Below the pieces are notes generated by a model. The model searched no databases, was not told the origin of the DNA, and was given only the letters and a program-made list of their open reading frames with translations. Positions 54,211-61,471 of a stretch of DNA of 64,000 bases are shown here, one piece after another. This stretch comes from Saprospiraceae bacterium. GTDB lineage: Bacteria > Bacteroidota > Bacteroidia > Chitinophagales > Saprospiraceae. How positions within the stretch are numbered: position 1 is the stretch's first letter; the number at the start of each line of letters is the position of its first letter. The stretch lies in the NCBI GenBank assembly GCA_016717265.1, contig JADKFX010000001.1:2740501-2804500 (forward strand), read 5' to 3'. A program made the position numbers and the translations under genes.

Positions 54211-54922
54211 ATCTTTTTGCAAATGCAAATACATGAGTATACTCAGAAAGTTGTGAATTAAATATTCCGGATTCATCAAAACGATCAATACGTACGGTTC
54301 CAGATGCGTGTAGAATTTGATAATTATCAATAGCAATTCCCACATGAATAATCATGTTGTCTTCATTTTTAAAAAATAATAAATCACCAGCTTCAATTTG
54401 ACTTAAAAATATATCATCACCCGATTTACATTGTAAAGAAGCATCCCTTTCAATATTGAGGCCAACTAATCTATAAAACAATTGTGTTAATCCGGAACAA
54501 TCAATTCCAAATCCAGTTTTACCACCCCAGAGATAAGGAGCATTTAAAAACGCTTCTTGCAAACAATGTAATGCCTTATCCAAATCCATTTTTTTCTCTG
54601 CTGTACCGGCTTCAATTTTGTCTACTGAAAGATCAAGAATGGATCCAAATGGTACTTTATAAATAGTATCTTCTCTTTTTATTATCGCGCTAAAAACATT
54701 AACTACCTCAAAATTAGTGGCAGAAAATTCCTTTTTAAAAAGCCATGATTTTGATTCAATCCAACCTGTATATGCATCCTGTAAACATTTAACAAAACTC
54801 CACGATTCAAAAGTATCTAATACTTCCAAAGACTCTCCATATAAAAGTTGACTTGTAAGCTCAGCTTTGTGTGAACGTTCCTTGCGAAGTTGAATAACGG
54901 GTGACCCTACTATTAATTTCAT
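54194..54922 (-). CDS. C40 (NlpC/P60) peptidase with SH3-like domain
   Basis: 242 residues. The N-terminal half is SH3b-like (SQLLYGESLEVLDTFESWSF, DAYTGWIESKSWLF). The C-terminal NlpC/P60 domain has the catalytic triad in DCSGLTQLFYRL (Cys), IHVGIAID (His) and ILHASG (His). The layout matches gamma-D-glutamyl-diaminopimelate peptidases (YkfC-like) that hydrolyse cell-wall peptides. No signal peptide is seen, suggesting cytosolic recycling of murein peptides. The promoter at 54927-54934 would make the mRNA leaderless. Confidence 0.88.
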   Translation of the reverse strand: MKLIVGSPVIQLRKERSHKAELTSQLLYGESLEVLDTFESWSFVKCLQDAYTGWIESKSWLFKKEFSATNFEVVNVFSAIIKREDTIYKVPFGSILDLSVDKIEAGTAEKKMDLDKALHCLQEAFLNAPYLWGGKTGFGIDCSGLTQLFYRLVGLNIERDASLQCKSGDDIFLSQIEAGDLLFFKNEDNMIIHVGIAIDNYQILHASGTVRIDRFDESGIFNSQLSEYTHVFAFAKRFTRLL

Positions 54923-54926
54923 ACTA

Positions 54927-54934
54927 CAAAGGTA
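54927..54934 (-). promoter_or_regulatory. putative -7 promoter element of the NlpC/P60 gene, leaderless
   Basis: Minus strand TACCTTTG, perfect TAnnTTTG. It ends only 4 bases before the ATG at 54922, so transcription would begin at or within the start codon. Confidence 0.55.
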
Positions 54935-54980
54935 ATCATAATATAAAAAACTATATCTTGCAAGCTTATGCGAAAATACT

Positions 54981-56036
54981 ATGTTTAAAATATCAGTTCA
55001 GGTTTTTCTACTTTTAATGATATTCAATGTCATCCGTGCTCAAGATGTAAATTTTTCACAATTTAATACGGTAGCACCTTATTATAACCCAGCTTTTACC
55101 TCCACTTTTACTGGTAATTTTAGAGTAAGTTCAATCCATAGAAATCAATGGATTGGTCTCCAAGAAAGACCCATTAGCAGTTTTGGGGTATTGGGCGATA
55201 TAAAATTTGATTTAGGTTTTCAGGATTTTAAAAATGACTATTTTGGAGCCGCTGTGTATTTTATTACAGATCGAGCAAAAATATTTGATTGGAACAATAA
55301 TGAAATTTCGATTTTACTTTCATATCATAAATTATTAGAAAAATCTAGCGCTAATTATCTTTCCGTTGGAATAGGTTTTGGTATTACGCAAAGATCTATC
55401 AATTATGATAATATCTATTTTGAAGATCAATTTGATGGGATTACAAATTACAGTGGTACTTCAAGCGAATTATTGCCAGCAAACATCTATTCAAAACCTG
55501 AAATTAAATTTGGATTACAACACAATACTGCTTTAAATAGCAAACTTAGAATTCAATCAGGAGTAGCGCTTCATTACTTATTTAAACCAAACCTATCCTT
55601 GTATAATAATTTTGAAGACAAAGATTATACAGGTTCAAAAACAATTCTAGCAAATCATAAAATAACCGGTATTTTAAATTTAATATATAATGTAAATTCT
55701 TATACCGATATATATCCAAGGCTATTAATTACGAATCAAGGCCAACATTTTATGATTAATACAGGTTTATCCTTTAGAAGATCATTCTATACTTTAAACC
55801 AAACTGCTTTTCATTCAGGCGTGTCAACCCGTTTAGTAAAAAATTTAAACTCTATTGTTCCAGCAGATTTAGGTTTACAAGTCGGTTTTGAAATTAAAAA
55901 TTTTATTATTGGGCTTCATTACGATTTTGGTATAAAAGATGCAATTCAATATAAATCACCAACCCATTCCATGGAGATAAGCTTTACATTAATCAGTAAT
56001 TATGACTATGAGGGCTATATTTGCCCAAGTTTTTAG
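54981..56036 (+). CDS. PorP/SprF family type IX secretion membrane protein
   Basis: 351 residues: a signal peptide ending RAQ and then the PorP/SprF signature start DVNFSQFNTVAPYYNPAFT. Repeated beta-strand pairs follow (HRNQWIGLQERPISSFGVL, NYLSVGIGFGITQRSINYD, MINTGLSFRRSFY, LGLQVGFEIKNFIIGLHYDF) and a terminal Phe, consistent with an outer-membrane barrel. Members attach to or assist export of T9SS cargo, often with a partner adhesin. No large adhesin gene is adjacent here. Confidence 0.9.
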   Translation: MFKISVQVFLLLMIFNVIRAQDVNFSQFNTVAPYYNPAFTSTFTGNFRVSSIHRNQWIGLQERPISSFGVLGDIKFDLGFQDFKNDYFGAAVYFITDRAKIFDWNNNEISILLSYHKLLEKSSANYLSVGIGFGITQRSINYDNIYFEDQFDGITNYSGTSSELLPANIYSKPEIKFGLQHNTALNSKLRIQSGVALHYLFKPNLSLYNNFEDKDYTGSKTILANHKITGILNLIYNVNSYTDIYPRLLITNQGQHFMINTGLSFRRSFYTLNQTAFHSGVSTRLVKNLNSIVPADLGLQVGFEIKNFIIGLHYDFGIKDAIQYKSPTHSMEISFTLISNYDYEGYICPSF

Positions 56037-56045
56037 CAATAAAAT

Positions 56046-57146
56046 TTATACTGGAAGGTAGCCGATTATTTCAAGGCCATAACCTTGAAGTGCTATTGTT
56101 TTTCTTGGATTATTAGAAATTATTTTCATTTTTCGAACACCAAGATCATGTAGTATTTGAGCACCAATTCCTATTTCACGTTGTTGTTGTTCGCTGCGCA
56201 CATGTTCATTGTGAACATTGGATTCAATTCTAAAAAAAGGGTCTACTGTTCCTTCTTTTTGAGTTAACATCAATAGAATACCAAATTCTGTGTTTTTCAA
56301 AATTTGTAATGACTTTGCAACAATTGAATCCTGATCATTTACAATAATATCTATAAGCTCACAAAAAGTATCTGCATGTTGCACCCGAACATGCGCATAG
56401 TCCGCATTCGAAGATCCTCCTTTTACAAAAGCTACATGCATATCCCCAGTATTAATTTGACGGTATTGAATTAATTCAAATTCTATTCCGTCTATGATTC
56501 GATGCAACTTTTTCTCCACGAGTACTAATCGTTCACTACGCAATCGATACTCAATTAAATCATTAATTGAAATTATTTTAAGCCCTAATTTTTCTGCTCT
56601 TAAAATAAGCTGTGGCAAACGTGCCATGGAACCATCTTCATTCAATATTTCAATTAAAGCGCCGGCAGGTTTCATTCCCGCCAAACGAGCTAAATCAACT
56701 ACAGCCTCCGTATGACCCGTTCTTTGTAAAACTCCACCTGATTTTGCCCTAAGTGGAAAAATATGCCCTGGCCTAGCAAAATCTTTTGAAACAAAATCAA
56801 CATTTGCTAAAGCTTTGATAGTTAGGGCCCGATCATAAGTAGAAATACCCGTTGAACAACCATGACCTATTAAATCTACGGATACGGTAAATGCGGTTTC
56901 GTGAAGTGATGTATTATTTCTAACCATTAAAGGTAAATTCAGCTCATCCGCCCTATGCTCATCCAGAGGAGCACAAATTAGCCCTCTGCCTTCTGTAGCC
57001 ATAAAATTTACTATTTCGGGACTAATTGTTTCTGCTGCACAAATAAAGTCACCTTCATTTTCGCGGTCTTCATTATCAACAACAATAATTACTTTACCTG
57101 ATTTAAAATCCTGTATTCCTTCTTCTATTGTATTAAAATGTATCAT
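56046..57146 (-). CDS. ribB: 3,4-dihydroxy-2-butanone 4-phosphate synthase with degenerate GTP cyclohydrolase II domain
   Basis: Residues 1-205 form an intact DHBP synthase (VDNEDRENEGDF, TEGRGLICAPL, HGCSTGISTYDRA, RPGHIFPLRAKSGGVLQRTGHTEA), which makes the four-carbon unit of riboflavin from ribulose 5-phosphate. The C-terminal 160 residues align with GTP cyclohydrolase II, but the three zinc cysteines and the RQEGRxxGL motif are gone (VRVQHADTFCELID; TQKEGTVDPF), while ISNNPRKTIAL remains. The domain should be inactive, as in RibBX-type proteins. It overlaps the upstream glycosyltransferase stop by 1 base (TAATG). Confidence 0.9.
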   Translation of the reverse strand: MIHFNTIEEGIQDFKSGKVIIVVDNEDRENEGDFICAAETISPEIVNFMATEGRGLICAPLDEHRADELNLPLMVRNNTSLHETAFTVSVDLIGHGCSTGISTYDRALTIKALANVDFVSKDFARPGHIFPLRAKSGGVLQRTGHTEAVVDLARLAGMKPAGALIEILNEDGSMARLPQLILRAEKLGLKIISINDLIEYRLRSERLVLVEKKLHRIIDGIEFELIQYRQINTGDMHVAFVKGGSSNADYAHVRVQHADTFCELIDIIVNDQDSIVAKSLQILKNTEFGILLMLTQKEGTVDPFFRIESNVHNEHVRSEQQQREIGIGAQILHDLGVRKMKIISNNPRKTIALQGYGLEIIGYLPV

Positions 57147-58354
57147 TAAATTGAACTTCTTTTAGGTGGTTGCCAAGAACTTTTTTGCTTCCCAGTTAGA
57201 TACAATATAAACCCATTTAATAAAGCAAGGTTCATTATGAAAAAGTATCTAAGGCCTCTTAATATTTTAATATGGATTCCAAGCTGGCTAAGCATAAGAT
57301 CTAAGACTGGTAATCCAAGCATTACAAAACTAAAAACCATAAAAAACTCTAAGAATATATTCTGTTGTAATAGTCCTATAAAAAAGGAACTTAGCCAAAC
57401 AATTAAAAGCAGGATAGGACCAATCCATCGAATTAATTTATGAGAAACAAACGCATACGCCAATTGCCAGGGTTGATTAAACATAAGATTATAAAAGATC
57501 GCCAAGTTCTGAAAATTTCCAATTGAAATTCTGGATTTTCTTTTAAATTCTTCAAAAATCTGATTCGGAATACCTTCATAACAAATTGCATTTTCATCTA
57601 CTAAGCAAATTCCTCCTTTTATTAATGCATTCATAGAAATATAAAAATCATCAACAATTAAACTTGGTGGAATTTTTTCTAGATAAACAGATCTAATTGC
57701 AAAACAACCCCCGAAAGCTCCCATCATTTTACCCCAAACAAATCCTTCCATCCATTTGATATGCGTTTCCAAAGTCATATATTTGTTCTCAGAAAATGAA
57801 ATTCCATCTTCCATAAGATTTCTTTGTACAATTCGAGAATCTACTAAGGCTACATTCGGTAAATAAAAATTAGTGCTTAATTGACGTATGGTATTTTTGT
57901 CCAACATTACATTCGCATCTGTAAATAGTATAATGTGGTCATTTGTTTTTGGATGCCTTTCAAATGCTACATCCATTAAATCATTAATCACATTTGTTTT
58001 TCCTCTTCTGATTGAAAATGGATAAAAATGAATTCTGGAATCCATTTTACAAAATTCCTCAATAATTTGGTTTGATTGGTCTAAAGATGCATCTGAACCT
58101 ACATAAATCGCTAGTTTTTCTTTCGGGTAGTCAGAAGTTAAAACAGTGTCGAGTTTCTGGCCAATAATGGCCTCTTCATTGTATACAGAGGTAATACATG
58201 AAATAAAGGGTAATGTCTGATCACTTTTAAGATTTTCACTCTTCTTTCTAGATGAAAATTTATAAAGTAACAATAGATGAATAGGATATAATATATAGCT
58301 TTGAACGAGTAAGAAAAGCGAACTAAAAAAGAAAATTTTAAGTACCAGTATCAT
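57146..58354 (-). CDS. family 2 glycosyltransferase, membrane type
   Basis: 402 residues: an N-terminal membrane helix, a GT-A catalytic domain (FISCITSVYNEEAIIGQKL; IYVGSDASLDQS; ILFTDANVMLDKNT; GAFGGCFAIRS; VDDFYISMNAL) and three C-terminal helices (about 300-385). The order resembles processive or polyprenyl-linked surface-glycan GT2 enzymes of the cellulose/hyaluronan-synthase-like group. Sugar and acceptor are unknown. It follows the GT4 gene by 15 bases and precedes ribB by overlap, forming a three-gene operon. Confidence 0.88.
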   Translation of the reverse strand: MILVLKIFFFSSLFLLVQSYILYPIHLLLLYKFSSRKKSENLKSDQTLPFISCITSVYNEEAIIGQKLDTVLTSDYPKEKLAIYVGSDASLDQSNQIIEEFCKMDSRIHFYPFSIRRGKTNVINDLMDVAFERHPKTNDHIILFTDANVMLDKNTIRQLSTNFYLPNVALVDSRIVQRNLMEDGISFSENKYMTLETHIKWMEGFVWGKMMGAFGGCFAIRSVYLEKIPPSLIVDDFYISMNALIKGGICLVDENAICYEGIPNQIFEEFKRKSRISIGNFQNLAIFYNLMFNQPWQLAYAFVSHKLIRWIGPILLLIVWLSSFFIGLLQQNIFLEFFMVFSFVMLGLPVLDLMLSQLGIHIKILRGLRYFFIMNLALLNGFILYLTGKQKSSWQPPKRSSI

Positions 58355-58369
58355 CCACTAAATCCATCT

Positions 58370-59590
58370 CTAAGAATGGGTGTGCGAATGTAATGCCTTT
58401 TTATATGCATGTACCAATTTGAGTGCTAATTTTGAACTATCAAAATGATTCAAAACAAAATTCCTTGCACTTTCACCTATACTTTGAAGTTTTGAATATT
58501 TTAAATGACATTGCTCTATACTATTAATAAAATCTTCTACCGTATTTGCAATAAAGACCTGTTCTTTATGCTTTGCTGGAATTCCCTCTAATCCAATAGA
58601 TGTGGTTATCACTACCCTACCTAATGCCATGGCTTCTAAGATTTTAACACGGATACCAGACCCTGCAAAAATGGGCACAATTAATATAGGATACGCTAAG
58701 AGAAATTTCTTTGAATCCAAAACATTTTTGTGAAAAAACACACCTTTCAAATTAATTTCAGCCAAATCAGCTGAAGCATTTCTACCCGCAAAATGAAATT
58801 CTATAAATGGAAATTTTTTAATTAAAACTGGCCATACTTCATTTAAAAACCATCTAACCGCTTCACTATTCGGCATCCAATCCAAAGATCCAATAAAGGA
58901 AAGTGCAAGCGGCCTTGAATATGCATGATAATCTTCTTGATAATGCGACATTTCGAACCCTACCGGTGAAGCTACACAACCATTTTTATATCCTAATGAC
59001 TTAAAATGAACTAAATCTCGTTCCGTTATAGCGACTAAAAAATCATAGTCATTTAAAGTATTGACTTCAAAATTTTTTAATTTATTACTTAAATATCTTA
59101 GATATAATTTCTTTGGCAAAAATTGAACTTGTTTTGCTATTCTTTGCCAGATTTCATGCTCAATATTATGTGCCCTTAAAACAATCATAGCATTAGAATA
59201 CTTTTTAATTGTAGAAAGGAATGGAGCTAAATACAATGTTTCCAACTGAATTACATCAAAATTTTCAAGAATTAGAACTTCTTTTAATTTGTCATTAAAA
59301 TCTTGCGAAATAAATCTTGAAATATGATAAGAGTCTGAACTAAATATATTTTTAAAAGCAGCATGCAATCTAATTCTGTTATCTACGTTCACTGAATATA
59401 TTGCCTTGTAATAATTCAAATCTTCAGGGTACCCATGTTGCAAATCCACAAAATGCTTACTCGTGTTCATTGCTAAAAGACTTACTTCACAGCCAATTAA
59501 TGTAAGGGCTTTACTCATTTGCAGAATTGCAATTGATTCGCCATCTTTAGCCGGGAACGGGAATTTTTTACAAAGCTGCAATATCTTCAT
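58370..59590 (-). CDS. family 4 glycosyltransferase
   Basis: 406 residues of the GT-B fold. The N-terminal KILQLCKKFPFPAKDGESIAI and C-terminal motif VPIFAGSGIRVKILEAMALGRVVITTSIGLEGI with the EAMA-type donor site are typical of GT4 enzymes. The middle segment SFIGSLDWMPNSEAVRWFL is common in Bacteroidota members. It probably adds a sugar to a surface polysaccharide or lipid. It is the first gene of the operon with GT2 and ribB. Confidence 0.9.
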   Translation of the reverse strand: MKILQLCKKFPFPAKDGESIAILQMSKALTLIGCEVSLLAMNTSKHFVDLQHGYPEDLNYYKAIYSVNVDNRIRLHAAFKNIFSSDSYHISRFISQDFNDKLKEVLILENFDVIQLETLYLAPFLSTIKKYSNAMIVLRAHNIEHEIWQRIAKQVQFLPKKLYLRYLSNKLKNFEVNTLNDYDFLVAITERDLVHFKSLGYKNGCVASPVGFEMSHYQEDYHAYSRPLALSFIGSLDWMPNSEAVRWFLNEVWPVLIKKFPFIEFHFAGRNASADLAEINLKGVFFHKNVLDSKKFLLAYPILIVPIFAGSGIRVKILEAMALGRVVITTSIGLEGIPAKHKEQVFIANTVEDFINSIEQCHLKYSKLQSIGESARNFVLNHFDSSKLALKLVHAYKKALHSHTHS

Positions 59591-59633
59591 AATAAGATTG
59601 AGATTCTGTTACGTTAAATCCCTAAAAAAAGTT

Positions 59634-59641
59634 CAAAATTA
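59634..59641 (-). promoter_or_regulatory. putative -7 promoter element of the GT4-GT2-ribB operon
   Basis: Minus strand TAATTTTG, perfect TAnnTTTG, 44 bases upstream of the ATG at 59590. Confidence 0.55.
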
Positions 59642-59719
59642 AGACTTAATGTAACTTCCTAATTTAAATTATTATATTTAACTGCAAAGGCAAGTTTTTT
59701 ATTTCGCAAATACTTCAAT

Positions 59720-59727
59720 TACCTTTG
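59720..59727 (+). promoter_or_regulatory. putative -7 promoter element of lolD
   Basis: TACCTTTG, perfect TAnnTTTG, 45 bases upstream of the ATG at 59773. Confidence 0.55.
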
Positions 59728-59772
59728 GAAATAAATTAGATGTTATTATATATAGAAATAAATAATATATAA

Positions 59773-60444
59773 ATGATTGAATGTATAAATATTAAAAAGT
59801 CTTTCCAACAGTTGCAAGTACTTAAAAACATAAACCTCAAAGTACAAGAAGGACAATTAATTAGCATATTAGGCGCTTCCGGAGCAGGAAAAAGTACCTT
59901 ACTCCATATTATTGGCACCCTTGATTCTGCCGACGAAGGGAATATCCTAATAAATGGTTTAAATCTGAAAAGCAAATCTGCAAATGAACTCGCTTTATTC
60001 AGAAATCAATTTATTGGTTTTATTTTCCAATTTCACCATTTGTTGCCTGAATTTTCAGCACTTGAGAATGTTTGTATTCCCGGATTAATAGCAAATCGGA
60101 AGGAAGCGGAGCTAAATTCAGCAGCAAAAAGTCTTTTAAGCAGACTTGGTTTGGAATCCAGATTAAGTCATAAGCCAGGTCAGCTATCTGGGGGTGAACA
60201 ACAACGTGTTGCTTTAGCTAGGGCATTAATTAATAATCCTAAAATTTTATTAGCCGACGAACCCACTGGCAATCTAGATCAGGAAAATGCTGAACAAGTA
60301 TTAAGTCTGATCTTGTCATTTAAAAAAGAAATGGGCATGACCACCATTATTGTCACACATGATCAGAAAATTGCATCCAAAACCGATATTTCCGTAACGA
60401 TGCAAGACGGTATGATTTTAAATTCTCAAATCAACAATTCTTGA
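59773..60444 (+). CDS. lolD: LolD-like ABC transporter ATP-binding protein
   Basis: 223 residues, one ABC ATPase: Walker A GASGAGKST, Q-loop in FIFQFHHLLPEFSALENV, signature LSGGEQQRVALARAL, Walker B LLADEPTGNLD, and the switch His in VTHDQ. FQFHHLLPEFSALENV is the LolD hallmark. LolD powers LolCE release of lipoproteins from the inner membrane; MacB-type export ATPases are the near alternative. No permease gene is adjacent, so LolC/E must be elsewhere. The SCO gene follows 38 bases later. Confidence 0.9.
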   Translation: MIECINIKKSFQQLQVLKNINLKVQEGQLISILGASGAGKSTLLHIIGTLDSADEGNILINGLNLKSKSANELALFRNQFIGFIFQFHHLLPEFSALENVCIPGLIANRKEAELNSAAKSLLSRLGLESRLSHKPGQLSGGEQQRVALARALINNPKILLADEPTGNLDQENAEQVLSLILSFKKEMGMTTIIVTHDQKIASKTDISVTMQDGMILNSQINNS

Positions 60445-60482
60445 CCTGAATTGTCTTAAGTATTACTAATAATAATTATTAA

Positions 60483-61079
60483 ATGAAAATATTTAGCTTT
60501 TTATGCGTTCTGATATTTTTTTCCTGCCAGGAACGAAAGCTACCAATTCTTGGACTCCGGCATATTGAAAATGGAGATACTATTTATGTAAAAACACCTG
60601 ATTTTTCATGTCAAAATCAATTTAATGAATTAATTGAAAGAAAACATTTAGAAGGTAAAATCCATATTTCCAATTTTTTCTTTACTTCGTGTGCAACTAT
60701 TTGTCCTAAAACAATTCGCAGTATGATTAAAATTGGGAATCATTTTAAATCTAATAATGAGATTCATTATATAAATTTTAGCATTGATTATAGAAAAGAC
60801 AGTGTTGGAAGGTTGAAAACATACTTCGACAAACTTCAAATTGATGTTCCTAACTTTCAACTTCTTCACATCTCAACTATGGAAGAAGTAAAGAGAATTT
60901 CTGAAAATTATATGAGTATTGCTGTTGAAGATCCAAGTGCACAAGGTGGATTTGATCATAGTGGTTGGATCTTATTAGCTGATAAAAATCAATATTTAAG
61001 ATCGTATTGCTTGGGCACTGATGAAAAAGATGTAGATCGATTTATTAAAGATGTTCAAAAGCTACTAGATGAAGAATAA
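60483..61079 (+). CDS. SCO1/SenC-type copper chaperone lipoprotein
   Basis: 198 residues. A lipobox IFFSC (Cys15) is followed by a thioredoxin-like SCO domain with the copper ligands TSCATICPKT (Cys70, Cys74) and GGFDHSGW (His159). SCO proteins deliver copper to cytochrome c oxidase or act as thiol reductants. The stop overlaps the cytochrome c gene by 11 bases, so both are made from one mRNA. Likely tethered on the periplasmic face of the inner membrane. Confidence 0.92.
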   Translation: MKIFSFLCVLIFFSCQERKLPILGLRHIENGDTIYVKTPDFSCQNQFNELIERKHLEGKIHISNFFFTSCATICPKTIRSMIKIGNHFKSNNEIHYINFSIDYRKDSVGRLKTYFDKLQIDVPNFQLLHISTMEEVKRISENYMSIAVEDPSAQGGFDHSGWILLADKNQYLRSYCLGTDEKDVDRFIKDVQKLLDEE

Positions 61080-61470
61080 TTTTATTCTGTTCTTATTCAT
61101 TCTCTATATTTTTTCGACATGCAATTTATCTTCTGAAATATATAAGGAAGGAAAACTATCTTATGAAAATAAATGTGCTTCTTGTCATGGCATTCATGGT
61201 GAAGGTTTTGGTAAATTATATCCAAATTTAATGGATGTAAACTATATTACAAATCATAGAAATCAATTAAGTTGCTGGATTCTAAAAGGCATAGGACAGG
61301 AACCTTCAAATGCAAAAACCACAAGATTTTCAGATCAAATTATGCCAAAAAATCCGGACTTATCTGCTATTGAAATTTGCAATATTTTAAATTATTTAAA
61401 TAAACAATATTGGTCTATGCCGGAATTCAAACTTTCAGAAATCGAAAAAAATATAGCTGCTTGTAAGTAG
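61069..61470 (+). CDS. lipoprotein class I cytochrome c
   Basis: 133 residues: a lipoprotein signal (lipobox FSTC, Cys18), one haem motif CASCH (36-40), and the likely axial Met92 in DQIMPKNP. It should be a membrane-tethered electron carrier in the periplasm, probably feeding a terminal oxidase, in keeping with the overlapping SCO gene. It has further cysteines (Cys69 and others near the C-terminus) that could form a disulfide. The stop lies 1 base from the convergent receptor gene. Confidence 0.88.
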   Translation: MKNNFILFLFILYIFSTCNLSSEIYKEGKLSYENKCASCHGIHGEGFGKLYPNLMDVNYITNHRNQLSCWILKGIGQEPSNAKTTRFSDQIMPKNPDLSAIEICNILNYLNKQYWSMPEFKLSEIEKNIAACK

Positions 61471-61471
61471 C

